Source: CAYGDP01 sp964348665 (GTDB lineage: Bacteria; Verrucomicrobiota; Verrucomicrobiia; Palsa-1439; CAYGDP01). Taken from it: DNA of 64,000 nt. The position numbers and the translations under genes were made by a program. The notes below the pieces were generated by a model. That model made no database searches, was not told the origin of the DNA, and saw nothing but the letters and a program-made list of their open reading frames with translations. Shown piece by piece: positions 35,169 through 43,768 of the stretch (positions are counted from its first letter, which is position 1; every line of letters starts with the position of its first letter). The stretch covers positions 1 through 64,000 of the forward strand of contig CAYGDP010000007.1 in the NCBI GenBank assembly GCA_964348665.1. Direction: 5' to 3'.

Positions 35169-35606
35169 ATGAATACAACGCACGAAACAAGAGCATCAAA
35201 CGAGACAAACGCCCTACCCGCAACGATCCTGTTGGTGGATGACCACACAGCGATTCGCGAAACCTTGACCTATCTGCTCAAGCAGGAGGGGCATAACGTC
35301 ATCCCATTGGCCGACTCGCAGGATGCCATTGATTTCGTCCTGAACCGAGGCCAGCATTTCGACCTAGTCGTCACCGATATCTGCATGCCGGGACTTGACG
35401 GCGTGCGATTGACGGAAATGTTCAAGGAAGTGTATCCGAATATTCCCGTGATCGTGATGTCCGCGTTCGCCGACGAGAACATGATCGCGGAAACCGAGCG
35501 TTTTCACGCCTTCGCCTTCCTCTCCAAGCCGGTCGCCAAGTCCGTATTCTTGATGGCCGTGCGGCGCGCTCTGTTCGAGTATCGCAACGTACCTCAAGCA
35601 GCCTAA
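35169..35606 (+). CDS. Single-domain response regulator
   Basis: A 145-residue receiver from ATG 35169 (an upstream in-frame ATG at 35142 lies inside the putative promoter). It shows LLVDDHTAIRE, the acceptor Asp in LVVTDICMPGLDG, Ser in VIVMSAF and Lys in FLSKPV. No output domain. It follows the NtrC-type gene by 133 bp and precedes an RTX-like protein by 20 bp. Confidence 0.88.
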   Translation: MNTTHETRASNETNALPATILLVDDHTAIRETLTYLLKQEGHNVIPLADSQDAIDFVLNRGQHFDLVVTDICMPGLDGVRLTEMFKEVYPNIPVIVMSAFADENMIAETERFHAFAFLSKPVAKSVFLMAVRRALFEYRNVPQAA

Positions 35607-35626
35607 CAAACAAGGAAACCAAGACC

Positions 35627-36718
35627 ATGAACCACCACATCAAAAAAATCAGCAAAGCAAACCTCATCGCCCTTTTAACCCTCGCTAGCATTAACTTGTT
35701 GGCGGCAGACTTCGACACCGCCAGCGGCAAACTCTCCGTCAGCGGCACCACCGGCCATGACAAAATTGAGCTGGGCGTCGAACCGAGCGGCACCATCGAG
35801 ATTATCGTCAATGGCTCTCTGCGCTCCAGCAACCCGGCCAGTTTCCGATTCGATCCCGCCCTCCGAGGCGCCACGTCCAACAGCGTGCGCTCGATCCTGG
35901 TGCAAAGCGGCGATGGCAGCGACCGTTTGGAGGTGCGTCCCGGATTCACCGCCGCCAGCAAGATCACACTCGACGGCGGTGCCGGTCACGATGTACTGAT
36001 TTGCAGCTCGCCTAATGAGACGCTCATCGGCGGCGACGGCGCGGACTTTTTCATCTTCCGCGGCCTCGACCTCGGCAAGGTAACCCTCACCGACAATGAT
36101 AAAGAGAACAATGTCTTGAGCTTCGAGGAATACGAAGGCGCAGCCACCGTCAACTTGGGCAGTACCGCAGAACAGACCGTCAATCCCGATCACCTGACCC
36201 TGACACTTACCAACGCCCGCTGCATCCAGGAACTACGCGGCAGCGTCAACTCCGATACGCTTATCGGCAACGCCCGCGATAATGTCATCATGGGCAATTA
36301 CGGCAACGATACACTCGTCGGCGGCGACGGCAACGACATGTTGAGCGGCGACGAAGGCGATGATACGCTCGTCGGCGATGCCGGCGAGAATTGGCTCGAA
36401 GGCGGCACCGGCTACGATTCCATCGCGCTGGGCAACGGTGAAGAGAATTACCGGTTGGCGGGTTTCTGGATGGATCGCGAATCCATCATCCTCATCGCCA
36501 ACGATGCCGGCAAAAGCCGGAAATCCATCAGCTCCGCGTATGCGATGGTGATGGTTAATGGTAATACCCACGATTGCAAATGGGCAACGTCCGGTGAGTT
36601 GGAAGAAGCGCGCCGCTCCCTCGGCACGTTGACCTCCGCGTTGACAACCGCTCCGAATGCCGGCAAAGCAGCCGCCAAAGTCGGTGGCCGAAAGACGCAG
36701 CAGGTTTCTAAACTGTAA
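35627..36718 (+). CDS. Secreted RTX-like calcium-binding repeat protein
   Basis: A 363-residue protein with a signal peptide (about residues 1-26). The first half contains beta-rich segments; the second half has haemolysin-type nonapeptides of the form GGxGxDxLx, e.g. GGDGNDMLSGDEGDDTLVG and LEGGTGYDSI, preceded by GNYGNDTL. These repeats fold into a Ca2+-binding beta-roll outside the cell. No catalytic domain is seen. RTX proteins normally leave by type I secretion with a C-terminal signal, but this one has a Sec-type N-terminus, so it may simply be periplasmic or surface-bound. Possibly in the regulon of the receiver just upstream. Confidence 0.8.
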   Translation: MNHHIKKISKANLIALLTLASINLLAADFDTASGKLSVSGTTGHDKIELGVEPSGTIEIIVNGSLRSSNPASFRFDPALRGATSNSVRSILVQSGDGSDRLEVRPGFTAASKITLDGGAGHDVLICSSPNETLIGGDGADFFIFRGLDLGKVTLTDNDKENNVLSFEEYEGAATVNLGSTAEQTVNPDHLTLTLTNARCIQELRGSVNSDTLIGNARDNVIMGNYGNDTLVGGDGNDMLSGDEGDDTLVGDAGENWLEGGTGYDSIALGNGEENYRLAGFWMDRESIILIANDAGKSRKSISSAYAMVMVNGNTHDCKWATSGELEEARRSLGTLTSALTTAPNAGKAAAKVGGRKTQQVSKL

Positions 36719-36767
36719 TCCGGTTGAGAGAAGAGGCAGCGTGATACCTCCATCGCCAAAATCCACG

Positions 36768-37469
36768 ATGAACCTTCTCCCGACTGACCCTCGCGCCGCG
36801 ACGTTCTCCCTCGTCGCGGCGCTCCTCTTTTGCACAACCGCCTCCATCGCCGCAGATCCTCTCCCATCCTCCCGCCGCGTTCGAGGCATCGAACTGCATG
36901 GACATTGGACCAAAGAAGACCTCGTATACCTGGAAAGGACACTGGCAAACCTTCCAGCGTCCGTCGTCGAATCCATCCCTTCCATCACCCTGACCCCGAA
37001 CGTCATCGGCCACGAACGCGATCTCTCCATCGCCGGCACGGTGGATGACACTAGCGCAATCACTTTGAGCGAAGATCATCTTGAAGAAGGACTGATCCAC
37101 GAAATCGCCCATGCCTATGCCATCCTTCTCCAGAATCGTGGCGAACCACTCGCCCTCCTATGGATTGCCACAGCCGGCAACGCCTATGACGAGACCCGGT
37201 TCGTCTATCCCGCCAGCGGCGTCCTGACTCCCTACGGCGCCACCAATTACGCCGAGGACATCGCCGAATGGGTTCGAGTTCTCTATACCAACGACCCGGA
37301 CGTGATCAAACCACTCCAAAAAAAACGCGTGAAAGCGGATGCCCGATACGCGGCAAAATTGGACTTGCTCCAACGCTACGGTTTTCTCACCGACTCCCAA
37401 TATCAGCAATGGAAGATTCGTTTGGAATCCACTCGTCCCACCCCACCCAGCGCAACCGTGCGTCGCTGA
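36768..37469 (+). CDS. Secreted putative zinc metallopeptidase-like protein (HEIAH)
   Basis: A 233-residue protein from ATG 36768, with signal peptide TFSLVAALLFCTTASIAA. The segment LIHEIAHAYAIL contains an HExxH motif (H111, E112, H115), as in gluzincin and metzincin-type proteases; a YAEDIAEW segment about 50 residues later could give the third acidic ligand. The family is not one I can name. It follows the RTX-like gene by 49 bp and may be co-expressed with it. Confidence 0.6.
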   Translation: MNLLPTDPRAATFSLVAALLFCTTASIAADPLPSSRRVRGIELHGHWTKEDLVYLERTLANLPASVVESIPSITLTPNVIGHERDLSIAGTVDDTSAITLSEDHLEEGLIHEIAHAYAILLQNRGEPLALLWIATAGNAYDETRFVYPASGVLTPYGATNYAEDIAEWVRVLYTNDPDVIKPLQKKRVKADARYAAKLDLLQRYGFLTDSQYQQWKIRLESTRPTPPSATVRR

Positions 37470-37607
37470 ATTTTTCCGAGAACGTATCCGGCAAACTCTT
37501 GCTTGTTTTCCCCGGCCCGTCCGCCTACACTTTCGTTGGTAATCGTTCAGCGCTTGCGCGGTTTGACACGAAACAAATCGAGCAAGCCGATTTTAAGCTT
37601 GCCCGTT

Positions 37608-38930
37608 ATGCCGAGCCACGACACAGAAAATCTTCACTCCACAGTTCTCAATTCGCGGAATCAGCGGGAGAAACTTGGAATTTGTCTGGTCATTGGTCAT
37701 TGGGTTTTGGTCATTTCTTCCGCCGTGTCAGACGATTGGCCGCGCTGGCGCGGACCACACAATAACGGACATGTCCCGTCAGGTGTCGCTGTGCCAACCT
37801 CCCTTCCCCTCGAACCGAAAGTCCTCTGGCGCGTGAAAATCGGCGAAGGCGTCGGCTCGCCCGTCGTGGCGGGCGGGAAAGTTTTTTATCACGATAAACA
37901 GCAAACCAAAGAGGTCGTGCACGCGGTTGACGACGCGACCGGCATTGAGATTTGGAACTTCATTCTGGACGACGAGCACAAAGACGCGCAAGGAATCGGC
38001 CCTCGCAGTACCCCACTCGTGGATTCCGATCGCGTATATGTGCAGTCGGCGCGTGGCGAGTTGCAATGCCGGAACGTTGCCGACGGAAAACTGCTATGGC
38101 GAAAAAATTTTCCCGCGGATTTCGCTGCACTATTCTTCGGCGAAATTGGCAATCCCAAAGCCAACGGCGCCAGCCGCCACGGAAACGTCGGCTCCCCAGT
38201 CATCGAGGGCGATCGGATGTATGTCCTGGCAGGTGGCGTGGACGGCGCAAGCATCGTTTGCCTCGATAAAAATACCGGCGACCTGATTTGGAAATCGCAA
38301 AACGACCAGTCCGGTTATGCCGCTGCTGTTCTCGTCAACGTTGGCGGCGTCAAACAAATCATCGCGTTCACCGCCGATGGCGTGATCGGCGTGCGCACCG
38401 ACAACGGCGGGTTGCTATGGCGATTTCCCATCAAAACCGCCTTCGCCCGTCACGTCACAACACCGGTGGTTGTGAACGACATTGTCCTGGTCGCCTCGCA
38501 TCAACATGGTCTTTTCGGAATCAAAATTTCGAAGGATGGAACCGGCCAGAAAGCCGAGCAAGCCTGGCTGACAAAAAATGCCGCCATCAATTTCTCCAGC
38601 CCCGTCGTCGTCGGCCAACATCTCTACGGGCTTGGCCCGGCAAAAAACATCATTTGCGTGGACCCGTCGACGGGGAAAATCGAGTGGTCCCAGGAAGGCT
38701 TGCTCCAATCCAGCGCGGACAAGGCTCATGCCGCGTTTCTCGTTATGGGCAATAATATCCTTACCCTGACCGATGGCGGTCAACTCGCTCTCTTTGCGGC
38801 CGATCCGAAAGAATTCAAGGAAATCAGTCGCGCCCAAGTCTGCGGTAAAACCTGGTGCAACCCGGCCTATGCCAACGGGAAACTCTATCTCCGCGATCAA
38901 AAAGATCTCCTCTGCGTCCAGATTCAATGA
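37608..38930 (+). CDS. PQQ-like beta-propeller protein (paralogue 1)
   Basis: From ATG 37608 the protein has 440 residues. The signal region (about 17-42, VIGHWVLVIS) is encoded by a GGTCATTGG-type repeat at 37690-37725. The mature protein opens with DWPRWRGPHNNG, the hallmark of the PQQ-binding-like propellers abundant in planctomycetes and verrucomicrobia, and continues with blades such as VCLDKNTGDLIWK and VCVDPSTGKIEWS. The residues that bind PQQ in real alcohol dehydrogenases are not evident, so it may be a non-enzymatic exported propeller. Function unknown. Weak ribosome binding site. Confidence 0.8.
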   Translation: MPSHDTENLHSTVLNSRNQREKLGICLVIGHWVLVISSAVSDDWPRWRGPHNNGHVPSGVAVPTSLPLEPKVLWRVKIGEGVGSPVVAGGKVFYHDKQQTKEVVHAVDDATGIEIWNFILDDEHKDAQGIGPRSTPLVDSDRVYVQSARGELQCRNVADGKLLWRKNFPADFAALFFGEIGNPKANGASRHGNVGSPVIEGDRMYVLAGGVDGASIVCLDKNTGDLIWKSQNDQSGYAAAVLVNVGGVKQIIAFTADGVIGVRTDNGGLLWRFPIKTAFARHVTTPVVVNDIVLVASHQHGLFGIKISKDGTGQKAEQAWLTKNAAINFSSPVVVGQHLYGLGPAKNIICVDPSTGKIEWSQEGLLQSSADKAHAAFLVMGNNILTLTDGGQLALFAADPKEFKEISRAQVCGKTWCNPAYANGKLYLRDQKDLLCVQIQ

Positions 38931-38960
38931 AGACGGGAGGCATCGCGATGGATTCCCGCC

Positions 38961-40013
38961 TTATTCTTTGGTTGTAATCTTGATCACATCCCCGCCAGGG
39001 ATCATCCCGCGCCGCTCGGCCAGCAGGATTCCTAACAGCTCGAAAAAAAGAATGTCATACAAGGGCGCATCCTGTTCATCCAACGCAGGCGTCGGGACGA
39101 TGACCCAATTCCGCGATGTTTTTAACTTTTTATTTGTCAGAAGAACAACGCTCCCGCCTTGGTTCACGATGTCGGCGGCGAGCCGGAGCGTGAGCGTTTG
39201 CGTCGGACCGCGCGGGGCGATCCCAATCGCTGTGGCACGTTCTTTCGCGCTGGCCAGCGGGCCATGGCGAAACTGACCCGCGCTGAACGGCGAAGTCTTG
39301 ATGTGTGTAAGTTCGCGAAGGATGAGCGCCCCTTGCAACGCGGTGGCCAGCGACGGACCGCGCGCGAAGATGTCGAGATGCGCCGTGTCTCCAAGAAAAT
39401 CCGCAACCGGCTCGATCTTGGCGCGCCAGTTCTGGAGCAGTTGCTTCATCAAGCCCGGTATTTGCTTCGGCACAAAATCATGCGTCCCGCCAATGCGGGC
39501 GGCGAGCGCGAGACAAACAACGATGGTGTTGGTATAGGTTTGATTGGTTGTGCCGGTCTCCTTCGCGGCGAGAATCGGAAGAACAACCAGCGCCGATTTT
39601 GCGAGCGTGCTCCGCGGGTTGTTTGTGACCGCGATCCAAGGACGGGAAAGTTGCCTCGCGATTTTGTTGACCTCGGGGCTTTCCCCGGATTGCGAGATCA
39701 GAACGGGAAGCGCATCACAGCGCAGTTGGCCGCCATAATATAGATATTCGCTCGCATCCTGGGCTTCAGCGAATACGCCGTGCCGATTCAAATGGCAGAC
39801 GGCCGGGAGCGCGGCATACAGGGAACTCCCGATCCCGAGAAAGAGAATCGACGATGGAGGGTTGGAGATGGTGGACCGCAAAAGTGGTGATTGGTGCGGT
39901 CGAGAGTAGACCGTGAGGACGCGAGAGAGAGCACGGGGTTGCGTCAGCACTTCGCGCTCGAAACTGCTGGCAGGTCGAATCGCTGGGGTTATGAATCGCT
40001 TCGGTTTTCGCAT
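38961..40013 (-). CDS. SIS-domain sugar isomerase/deaminase-like protein
   Basis: A 350-residue protein with two SIS domains, as in the isomerase half of glucosamine-6-phosphate synthase (GlmS) and AgaS, but with no glutaminase domain. Sugar-phosphate-binding motifs are present: FLGIGSSLYAA in the first domain and ISQSGESPE after it. The N-terminus REVLTQPRAL resembles the REMxxQPxxL start of GlmS-type isomerase domains. It probably acts on an amino-sugar phosphate in the cytoplasm. Start ATG 40013 without a strong Shine-Dalgarno. Confidence 0.82.
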   Translation of the reverse strand: MRKPKRFITPAIRPASSFEREVLTQPRALSRVLTVYSRPHQSPLLRSTISNPPSSILFLGIGSSLYAALPAVCHLNRHGVFAEAQDASEYLYYGGQLRCDALPVLISQSGESPEVNKIARQLSRPWIAVTNNPRSTLAKSALVVLPILAAKETGTTNQTYTNTIVVCLALAARIGGTHDFVPKQIPGLMKQLLQNWRAKIEPVADFLGDTAHLDIFARGPSLATALQGALILRELTHIKTSPFSAGQFRHGPLASAKERATAIGIAPRGPTQTLTLRLAADIVNQGGSVVLLTNKKLKTSRNWVIVPTPALDEQDAPLYDILFFELLGILLAERRGMIPGGDVIKITTKE

Positions 40014-40062
40014 TGCGAAGGGAAGGTTCTTTGTGACTGGGAATTAGAGATTTCTGGCAGTG

Positions 40063-40647
40063 TTAGCCCCCCGCGTGGGTGAGGTCTTCCGGGGTGGTGA
40101 TTTCCATGCCCATGAGAATATAGTCGTGGTCGATGGCCTGCATGTCCTTGACGTATTTCTCCAAAAAGAGCAGTTCGGTAAACCCAAGCGCGCCGAAGAT
40201 GTAACGCGCCCCTTTCTGGTCGGCCAACAATTCCGCCTCCAACTTTTCCAAACCCGAGTGTTGCGCGATCGAGATCAATTCACTGATGAGAATCCGGGCG
40301 AGTCCCTGACTGCGATATTCGGGATGAACCGCCACACTAACCCGGCCAATGTGACGTTTCCAGCCGCCGATTTCGCAATGGAGCCGGCCGTCGGCGACCA
40401 CTTGACCTCCCACCATTGCCAACAAAGGCAGGTTGCGGTCGTAATTGATGTTCTCGCACCAACCGCGAATCACACCAAGATCGGTGACACGGTGTTTGAT
40501 GAGGATGCGTTCGTTGTCGGGAAGCGCGCAAAAAAACTTGTGCAAGCACTCGGCGTCGTCGGGTTGCATCGACCGTAACACCACCTCCGAACCGTCCTTG
40601 AGACGGATCGTCTTGGGGTAGTCCTCGAGCAGATCGCCAATTTCCAT
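40063..40647 (-). CDS. GNAT-family N-acetyltransferase
   Basis: A 194-residue protein with the GNAT fold: VAVHPEYRSQGLARILI is the acetyl-CoA pyrophosphate-binding motif A (Q/R-x-x-G-x-A), followed by ARYIFGALGF typical of motif B. The substrate is unknown. It lies 49 bp upstream of the SIS gene on the same strand and could share its transcript, and it is divergent from purS with 85 bp between starts. Confidence 0.85.
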   Translation of the reverse strand: MEIGDLLEDYPKTIRLKDGSEVVLRSMQPDDAECLHKFFCALPDNERILIKHRVTDLGVIRGWCENINYDRNLPLLAMVGGQVVADGRLHCEIGGWKRHIGRVSVAVHPEYRSQGLARILISELISIAQHSGLEKLEAELLADQKGARYIFGALGFTELLFLEKYVKDMQAIDHDYILMGMEITTPEDLTHAGG

Positions 40648-40732
40648 CGCGCCACAAGATACCGCCGCGACAATGACCGGGCAAGCGCGATTTTCGCTGG
40701 AAGATTTCCTTCGAGCTTGCTACAAGCGTCGC

Positions 40733-40975
40733 GTGAAAGCAAAAATTATCGTCATGCCCAAACGAACCGTCCTCGATCCACAAGGTAAGACCGTCAAACA
40801 TGCCCTCGAATCGCTCGGGTTCGACGGCATCCGCGATGTGCGCATCGGCAAATTTATCGAGGTGGAACTGAATGAAAAAAATTTCGCCGACCTGAAGCGA
40901 AAAATGGACGACGCCTGCCACAAACTCTTGAGCAACCCGATCATCGAAGATTATCACATTGAGATCCAGCCGTAA
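40733..40975 (+). CDS. purS: Phosphoribosylformylglycinamidine synthase subunit PurS
   Basis: From GTG 40733 the product is 80 residues: MKAKIIVMPKRTVLDPQGKT, then VGK-like RIGKFIEVEL, and a C-terminal helix-strand ending YHIEIQP. Size and sequence match PurS, the small bridging subunit of the three-part FGAM synthase (PurL-PurQ-PurS) in purine synthesis. The GTG is chosen because the family starts with a beta strand right there; longer upstream extension has no similarity. purQ follows after 22 bp. purL is not in the window. Confidence 0.93.
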   Translation: MKAKIIVMPKRTVLDPQGKTVKHALESLGFDGIRDVRIGKFIEVELNEKNFADLKRKMDDACHKLLSNPIIEDYHIEIQP

Positions 40976-40997
40976 CGCTGACCTGATTCCACGAACC

Positions 40998-41693
40998 ATG
41001 CGCTTCGCCATCATCCAATTCCCCGGAAGCAATTGCGACCAGGACGCCTATCACGCCGCCACCTCCGTTTTCGGGCAGCATGCGTTTTATCTCTGGCACA
41101 AAAACACGGACTTGCGCGGAGCCGATTGCATCATCGTCCCCGGCGGATTTTCCTATGGCGACTACCTTCGCACAGGCGCAATCGCCCGCTTTGCGCCGGC
41201 CATGGACGCCGTGAAAACACATGCCGACCGCGGCGGACTGGTCATCGGCATTTGCAACGGTTTCCAAATCCTCTGCGAAGCCGGATTGCTCCCCGGCGTG
41301 TTGATTCGCAACCGATCGCTTCAGTTTCGCTGCCAACACATTCTCGTCCGGGTCGAGTCCACCGATTCTCCGTTTACGAATGCGTGTCGCGCGCGAGAAA
41401 TCCTGCGGCTGCCCATCGCGCATGGGGAGGGATGTTATTTCGCGGCACCCGAGGTCTTACAGCAACTCAACGACCAGAACCGCGTGCTTCTCCGCTATTG
41501 CAATGAGAATGGAGAAACAACCGACGCCGCCAATCCAAACGGCGCGCTGGAAAACATCGCGGGCATCTGCAATGAACGCCGGAATGTCTTCGGCCTCATG
41601 CCCCACCCCGAACGCGCCAGCGAACCCATCCTCGGCTGCGACAACGGCAGAAAAATTTTCGAGAGCATTCTCGCCACAGCCGCCGTTTCCTAG
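40998..41693 (+). CDS. purQ: Phosphoribosylformylglycinamidine synthase glutaminase subunit PurQ
   Basis: From ATG 40998 the protein has 231 residues, the usual PurQ length. It is a class I glutamine amidotransferase: FPGSNCDQD near the start, oxyanion region PGGFSYGDYLR, nucleophile Cys in GICNGFQ, and the catalytic His-Glu pair in MPHPERASE. It releases ammonia from glutamine for PurL. It forms an operon with purS. The stop overlaps the end of the opposing gene by 4 bp. Confidence 0.97.
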   Translation: MRFAIIQFPGSNCDQDAYHAATSVFGQHAFYLWHKNTDLRGADCIIVPGGFSYGDYLRTGAIARFAPAMDAVKTHADRGGLVIGICNGFQILCEAGLLPGVLIRNRSLQFRCQHILVRVESTDSPFTNACRAREILRLPIAHGEGCYFAAPEVLQQLNDQNRVLLRYCNENGETTDAANPNGALENIAGICNERRNVFGLMPHPERASEPILGCDNGRKIFESILATAAVS

Positions 41694-42091
41694 TCGCGTG
41701 CGAGAAAACTGGCGGGGACGAAAATATTCCGTTTTCGAAACACCGGTGGACATTTCATTCGGACCGTCGCCTTGGCCGTGCCGGTCGTCATCGCAAACCA
41801 CGGCGCGGAAAGCGGCTCCACGTGCGCGCACCAAGCGGGAGATTCGAGATTGTTCTCCGCGCAAAGCGCTTCGACTGTGGACGCCAAAAGACATTGCAAC
41901 CGCGGCGGCAATTCCTCCGAGGGCGGGTCTTGAACCAAGTGCAGATTGGGTTCGCGGCGAAATTCTTCCACCAGCTCGTACAGCCACAGTTTCCACGATT
42001 GATCGCCATCCCGAACGATGTGACGCGAGATCGCGCGCGCCGAACTTTCCGACAAGTCCGGGCGCGAATAGATTTTTGTGCGATGAGCCAT
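41690..42091 (-). CDS. Hypothetical protein, 133 residues
   Basis: A 133-residue soluble protein from ATG 42091 with no domain I can assign with confidence. The C-terminus (FRKRNIFVPASFLARD) and the internal PWFAMTTGTAKA segment resemble a recurrent group of small proteins in verrucomicrobia and proteobacteria of unknown role. It has a strong coding look (no frameshift, regular composition) and converges on purQ. A MITE-like element begins 57 bp upstream of its start. Confidence 0.6.
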   Translation of the reverse strand: MAHRTKIYSRPDLSESSARAISRHIVRDGDQSWKLWLYELVEEFRREPNLHLVQDPPSEELPPRLQCLLASTVEALCAENNLESPAWCAHVEPLSAPWFAMTTGTAKATVRMKCPPVFRKRNIFVPASFLARD

Positions 42092-42147
42092 CGGGGAGCA
42101 TCGTACCGGATGAATCGAGAAGCGTCAATCGCGCGACTTCCAACCAC

Positions 42148-42332
42148 CTGAATCATTAGCGACGCACTGGATCAATGCACAACAGAGTGAAGGTCGTACG
42201 GCAAGCGCCTTTCTCGGTGCTGTGCACACTTCCGAGTTGTAGCGGCGCTCTATGAGCGCCGATCATTTCAATCCATCGGCGGTCATAGACCGCTACAGTT
42301 TGAATTGATGGTTTATTGCAAATGATTCAGAC
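42148..42332. mobile_element. MITE-like element, copy 1 (185 bp)
   Basis: CTGAATCATTAGCGA (42148-42162) and TTGCAAATGATTCAG (42318-42332) are imperfect terminal inverted repeats (13 of 15). Inside lie two palindromes, CGGCGCTCTATGAGCGCCG and GGCGGTCATAGACCGC, joined by ATTTCAATCCATC. The same order of parts occurs in the element at 47405-47619. There is no coding capacity. It occupies the gap between two divergent genes. Confidence 0.75.
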
Positions 42333-42388
42333 GTCAGCTAACAAAATTATCATTGCACACCCGGTTCGTCTGTTGGAGAATTGGTGAA

Positions 42389-43762
42389 ATGAAAAACAAC
42401 CCAGAATCGATAACACCAAACCTCGAAGCAATCACAACCGCCCGATCCCGCTCGATCGGTCTCGCTTGGAATTTTAAGTTTGGGATTTCTTTGGCGCTTG
42501 TAGTTTGGTGTTTGGTGCTTGGAGTTTCCGCGGCACCCGCCGCGGGGGCGGATTGGCCGCAATATCGCGGCGCGAGCCATGACGGCTCGACTGTAGAAAA
42601 AATTTCCCTGAAATGGCCCGGCACAGGACTGCGGCAGATTTGGAAACAACCAACGAATAACGGTTTCAGTTCGTTCGCGGTGGCGGCCGGAAAGGCGTTC
42701 ACGCAGGTTACCCGCGAGATCGAAGGCGCGGAGCGGGAAGTCGTGATCGCGCTGGACTCGAACACGGGCAAGGAGCTTTGGGCGACACCCGTCGGAATGG
42801 CGAAATACGGACACGATGGCGGCAACTCCGGCGCGCCGAACAACAAGGGCGGCGACGGACCGCGCTCGACGCCGACCGTAGACGGCGGCAAGGTTTATGT
42901 TTTAACCTCCGATCTTCTTCTGGTTTGCCTCGACGCGCAGTCAGGCAAGCAAGCTTGGTCACGCGACCTCATCAAGGAACACCAAGGCCGAAATATCAGT
43001 TGGAAAAATGCCGCTTCACCACTCCTGGATGGCGATCGGATTTTTGTCGCGGGCGGCGGAGCGGGTCAATCCCTCCTGGCGATTGATAAAAAAGACGGCA
43101 ACGTGATCTGGAAAGCGCAAGACGAGACCATCACGCATTCCACGCCGGTCGCGGCGACGATCCTAGGTGTTCGACAAGTCATCTTCTTCTGCAAGAGCGG
43201 GCTGGTCGCGGTGGACGCCAAAGACGGCGCGCTGCTTTGGAAGCAATCCTTTCCCTTCAATGTCTCCACCGCCATGACACCGATCGTGGCGGGTGACATT
43301 GTATTTTGCTCGGCCGGCTATAACGTCGGCGCTGGTGCATATCGGATTAGCAAGAATGGCAACACGTTCACGTCAACCGAGCTCTGGCGCACCAACGGTA
43401 ACCAGCCAGTAGCGAACCATTGGAGCACGCCTGTATACCATGACGGTCATCTCTACGGAATGTTCCAATTCAAAGAATATGGGGGCGGCCCGCTCAAATG
43501 CGTCGAGCTATCCACCGGGCAAGTCAAATGGTCGCAGCCCGGTTTCGGCGCCGGCAACGTCATCCGAGTCGGCGACCACATTCTCGCGTTGAGCGACGCG
43601 GGACAAATCGTACTGCTCAAGGCAACCCCGACGGCCTACACTGAAGTAGGCCGGATGATTGCGCTCGACGGCAAATGCTGGAGCACGCCCGTGCTAGCCA
43701 ACGGACACATCTACGCCCGCAGCACCAAAGAAGCTGTATGCTTGGACATCTCGGGAAAGTGA
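42389..43762 (+). CDS. PQQ-like beta-propeller protein (paralogue 2)
   Basis: From ATG 42389 the protein has 457 residues. The signal peptide (about 25-51, FGISLALVVWCLVLGVS) is encoded by a TTTGG-rich repeat. The mature part starts ADWPQYRGASHDG and contains propeller blades such as IALDSNTGKELWATP, VCLDAQSGKQAWS and LAIDKKDGNVIWK. It is an exported propeller of the verrucomicrobial DWPQWRG family; enzymatic activity is not evident. The next paralogue begins 6 bp after its stop. Confidence 0.82.
   Translation: MKNNPESITPNLEAITTARSRSIGLAWNFKFGISLALVVWCLVLGVSAAPAAGADWPQYRGASHDGSTVEKISLKWPGTGLRQIWKQPTNNGFSSFAVAAGKAFTQVTREIEGAEREVVIALDSNTGKELWATPVGMAKYGHDGGNSGAPNNKGGDGPRSTPTVDGGKVYVLTSDLLLVCLDAQSGKQAWSRDLIKEHQGRNISWKNAASPLLDGDRIFVAGGGAGQSLLAIDKKDGNVIWKAQDETITHSTPVAATILGVRQVIFFCKSGLVAVDAKDGALLWKQSFPFNVSTAMTPIVAGDIVFCSAGYNVGAGAYRISKNGNTFTSTELWRTNGNQPVANHWSTPVYHDGHLYGMFQFKEYGGGPLKCVELSTGQVKWSQPGFGAGNVIRVGDHILALSDAGQIVLLKATPTAYTEVGRMIALDGKCWSTPVLANGHIYARSTKEAVCLDISGK
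42412..42540 (+). repeat. TTTGG-rich signal-peptide repeat with complementary arm (gene at 42389)
   Basis: AACACCAAAC (42412-42421) is the exact reverse complement of GTTTGGTGTT (42503-42512). The right side, TTTGGGATTTCTTTGG through CTTGGAGTTTC, codes for the hydrophobic core of the signal peptide. Confidence 0.6.
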
Positions 43763-43768
43763 AAGATA

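Noticed and set aside
42237..42299. Intrinsic terminators made by the GCGCTC and GGCGGTC palindromes
   Set aside because: No T-runs follow, and the same palindromes recur inside elements with terminal repeats, so they belong to the mobile repeat.
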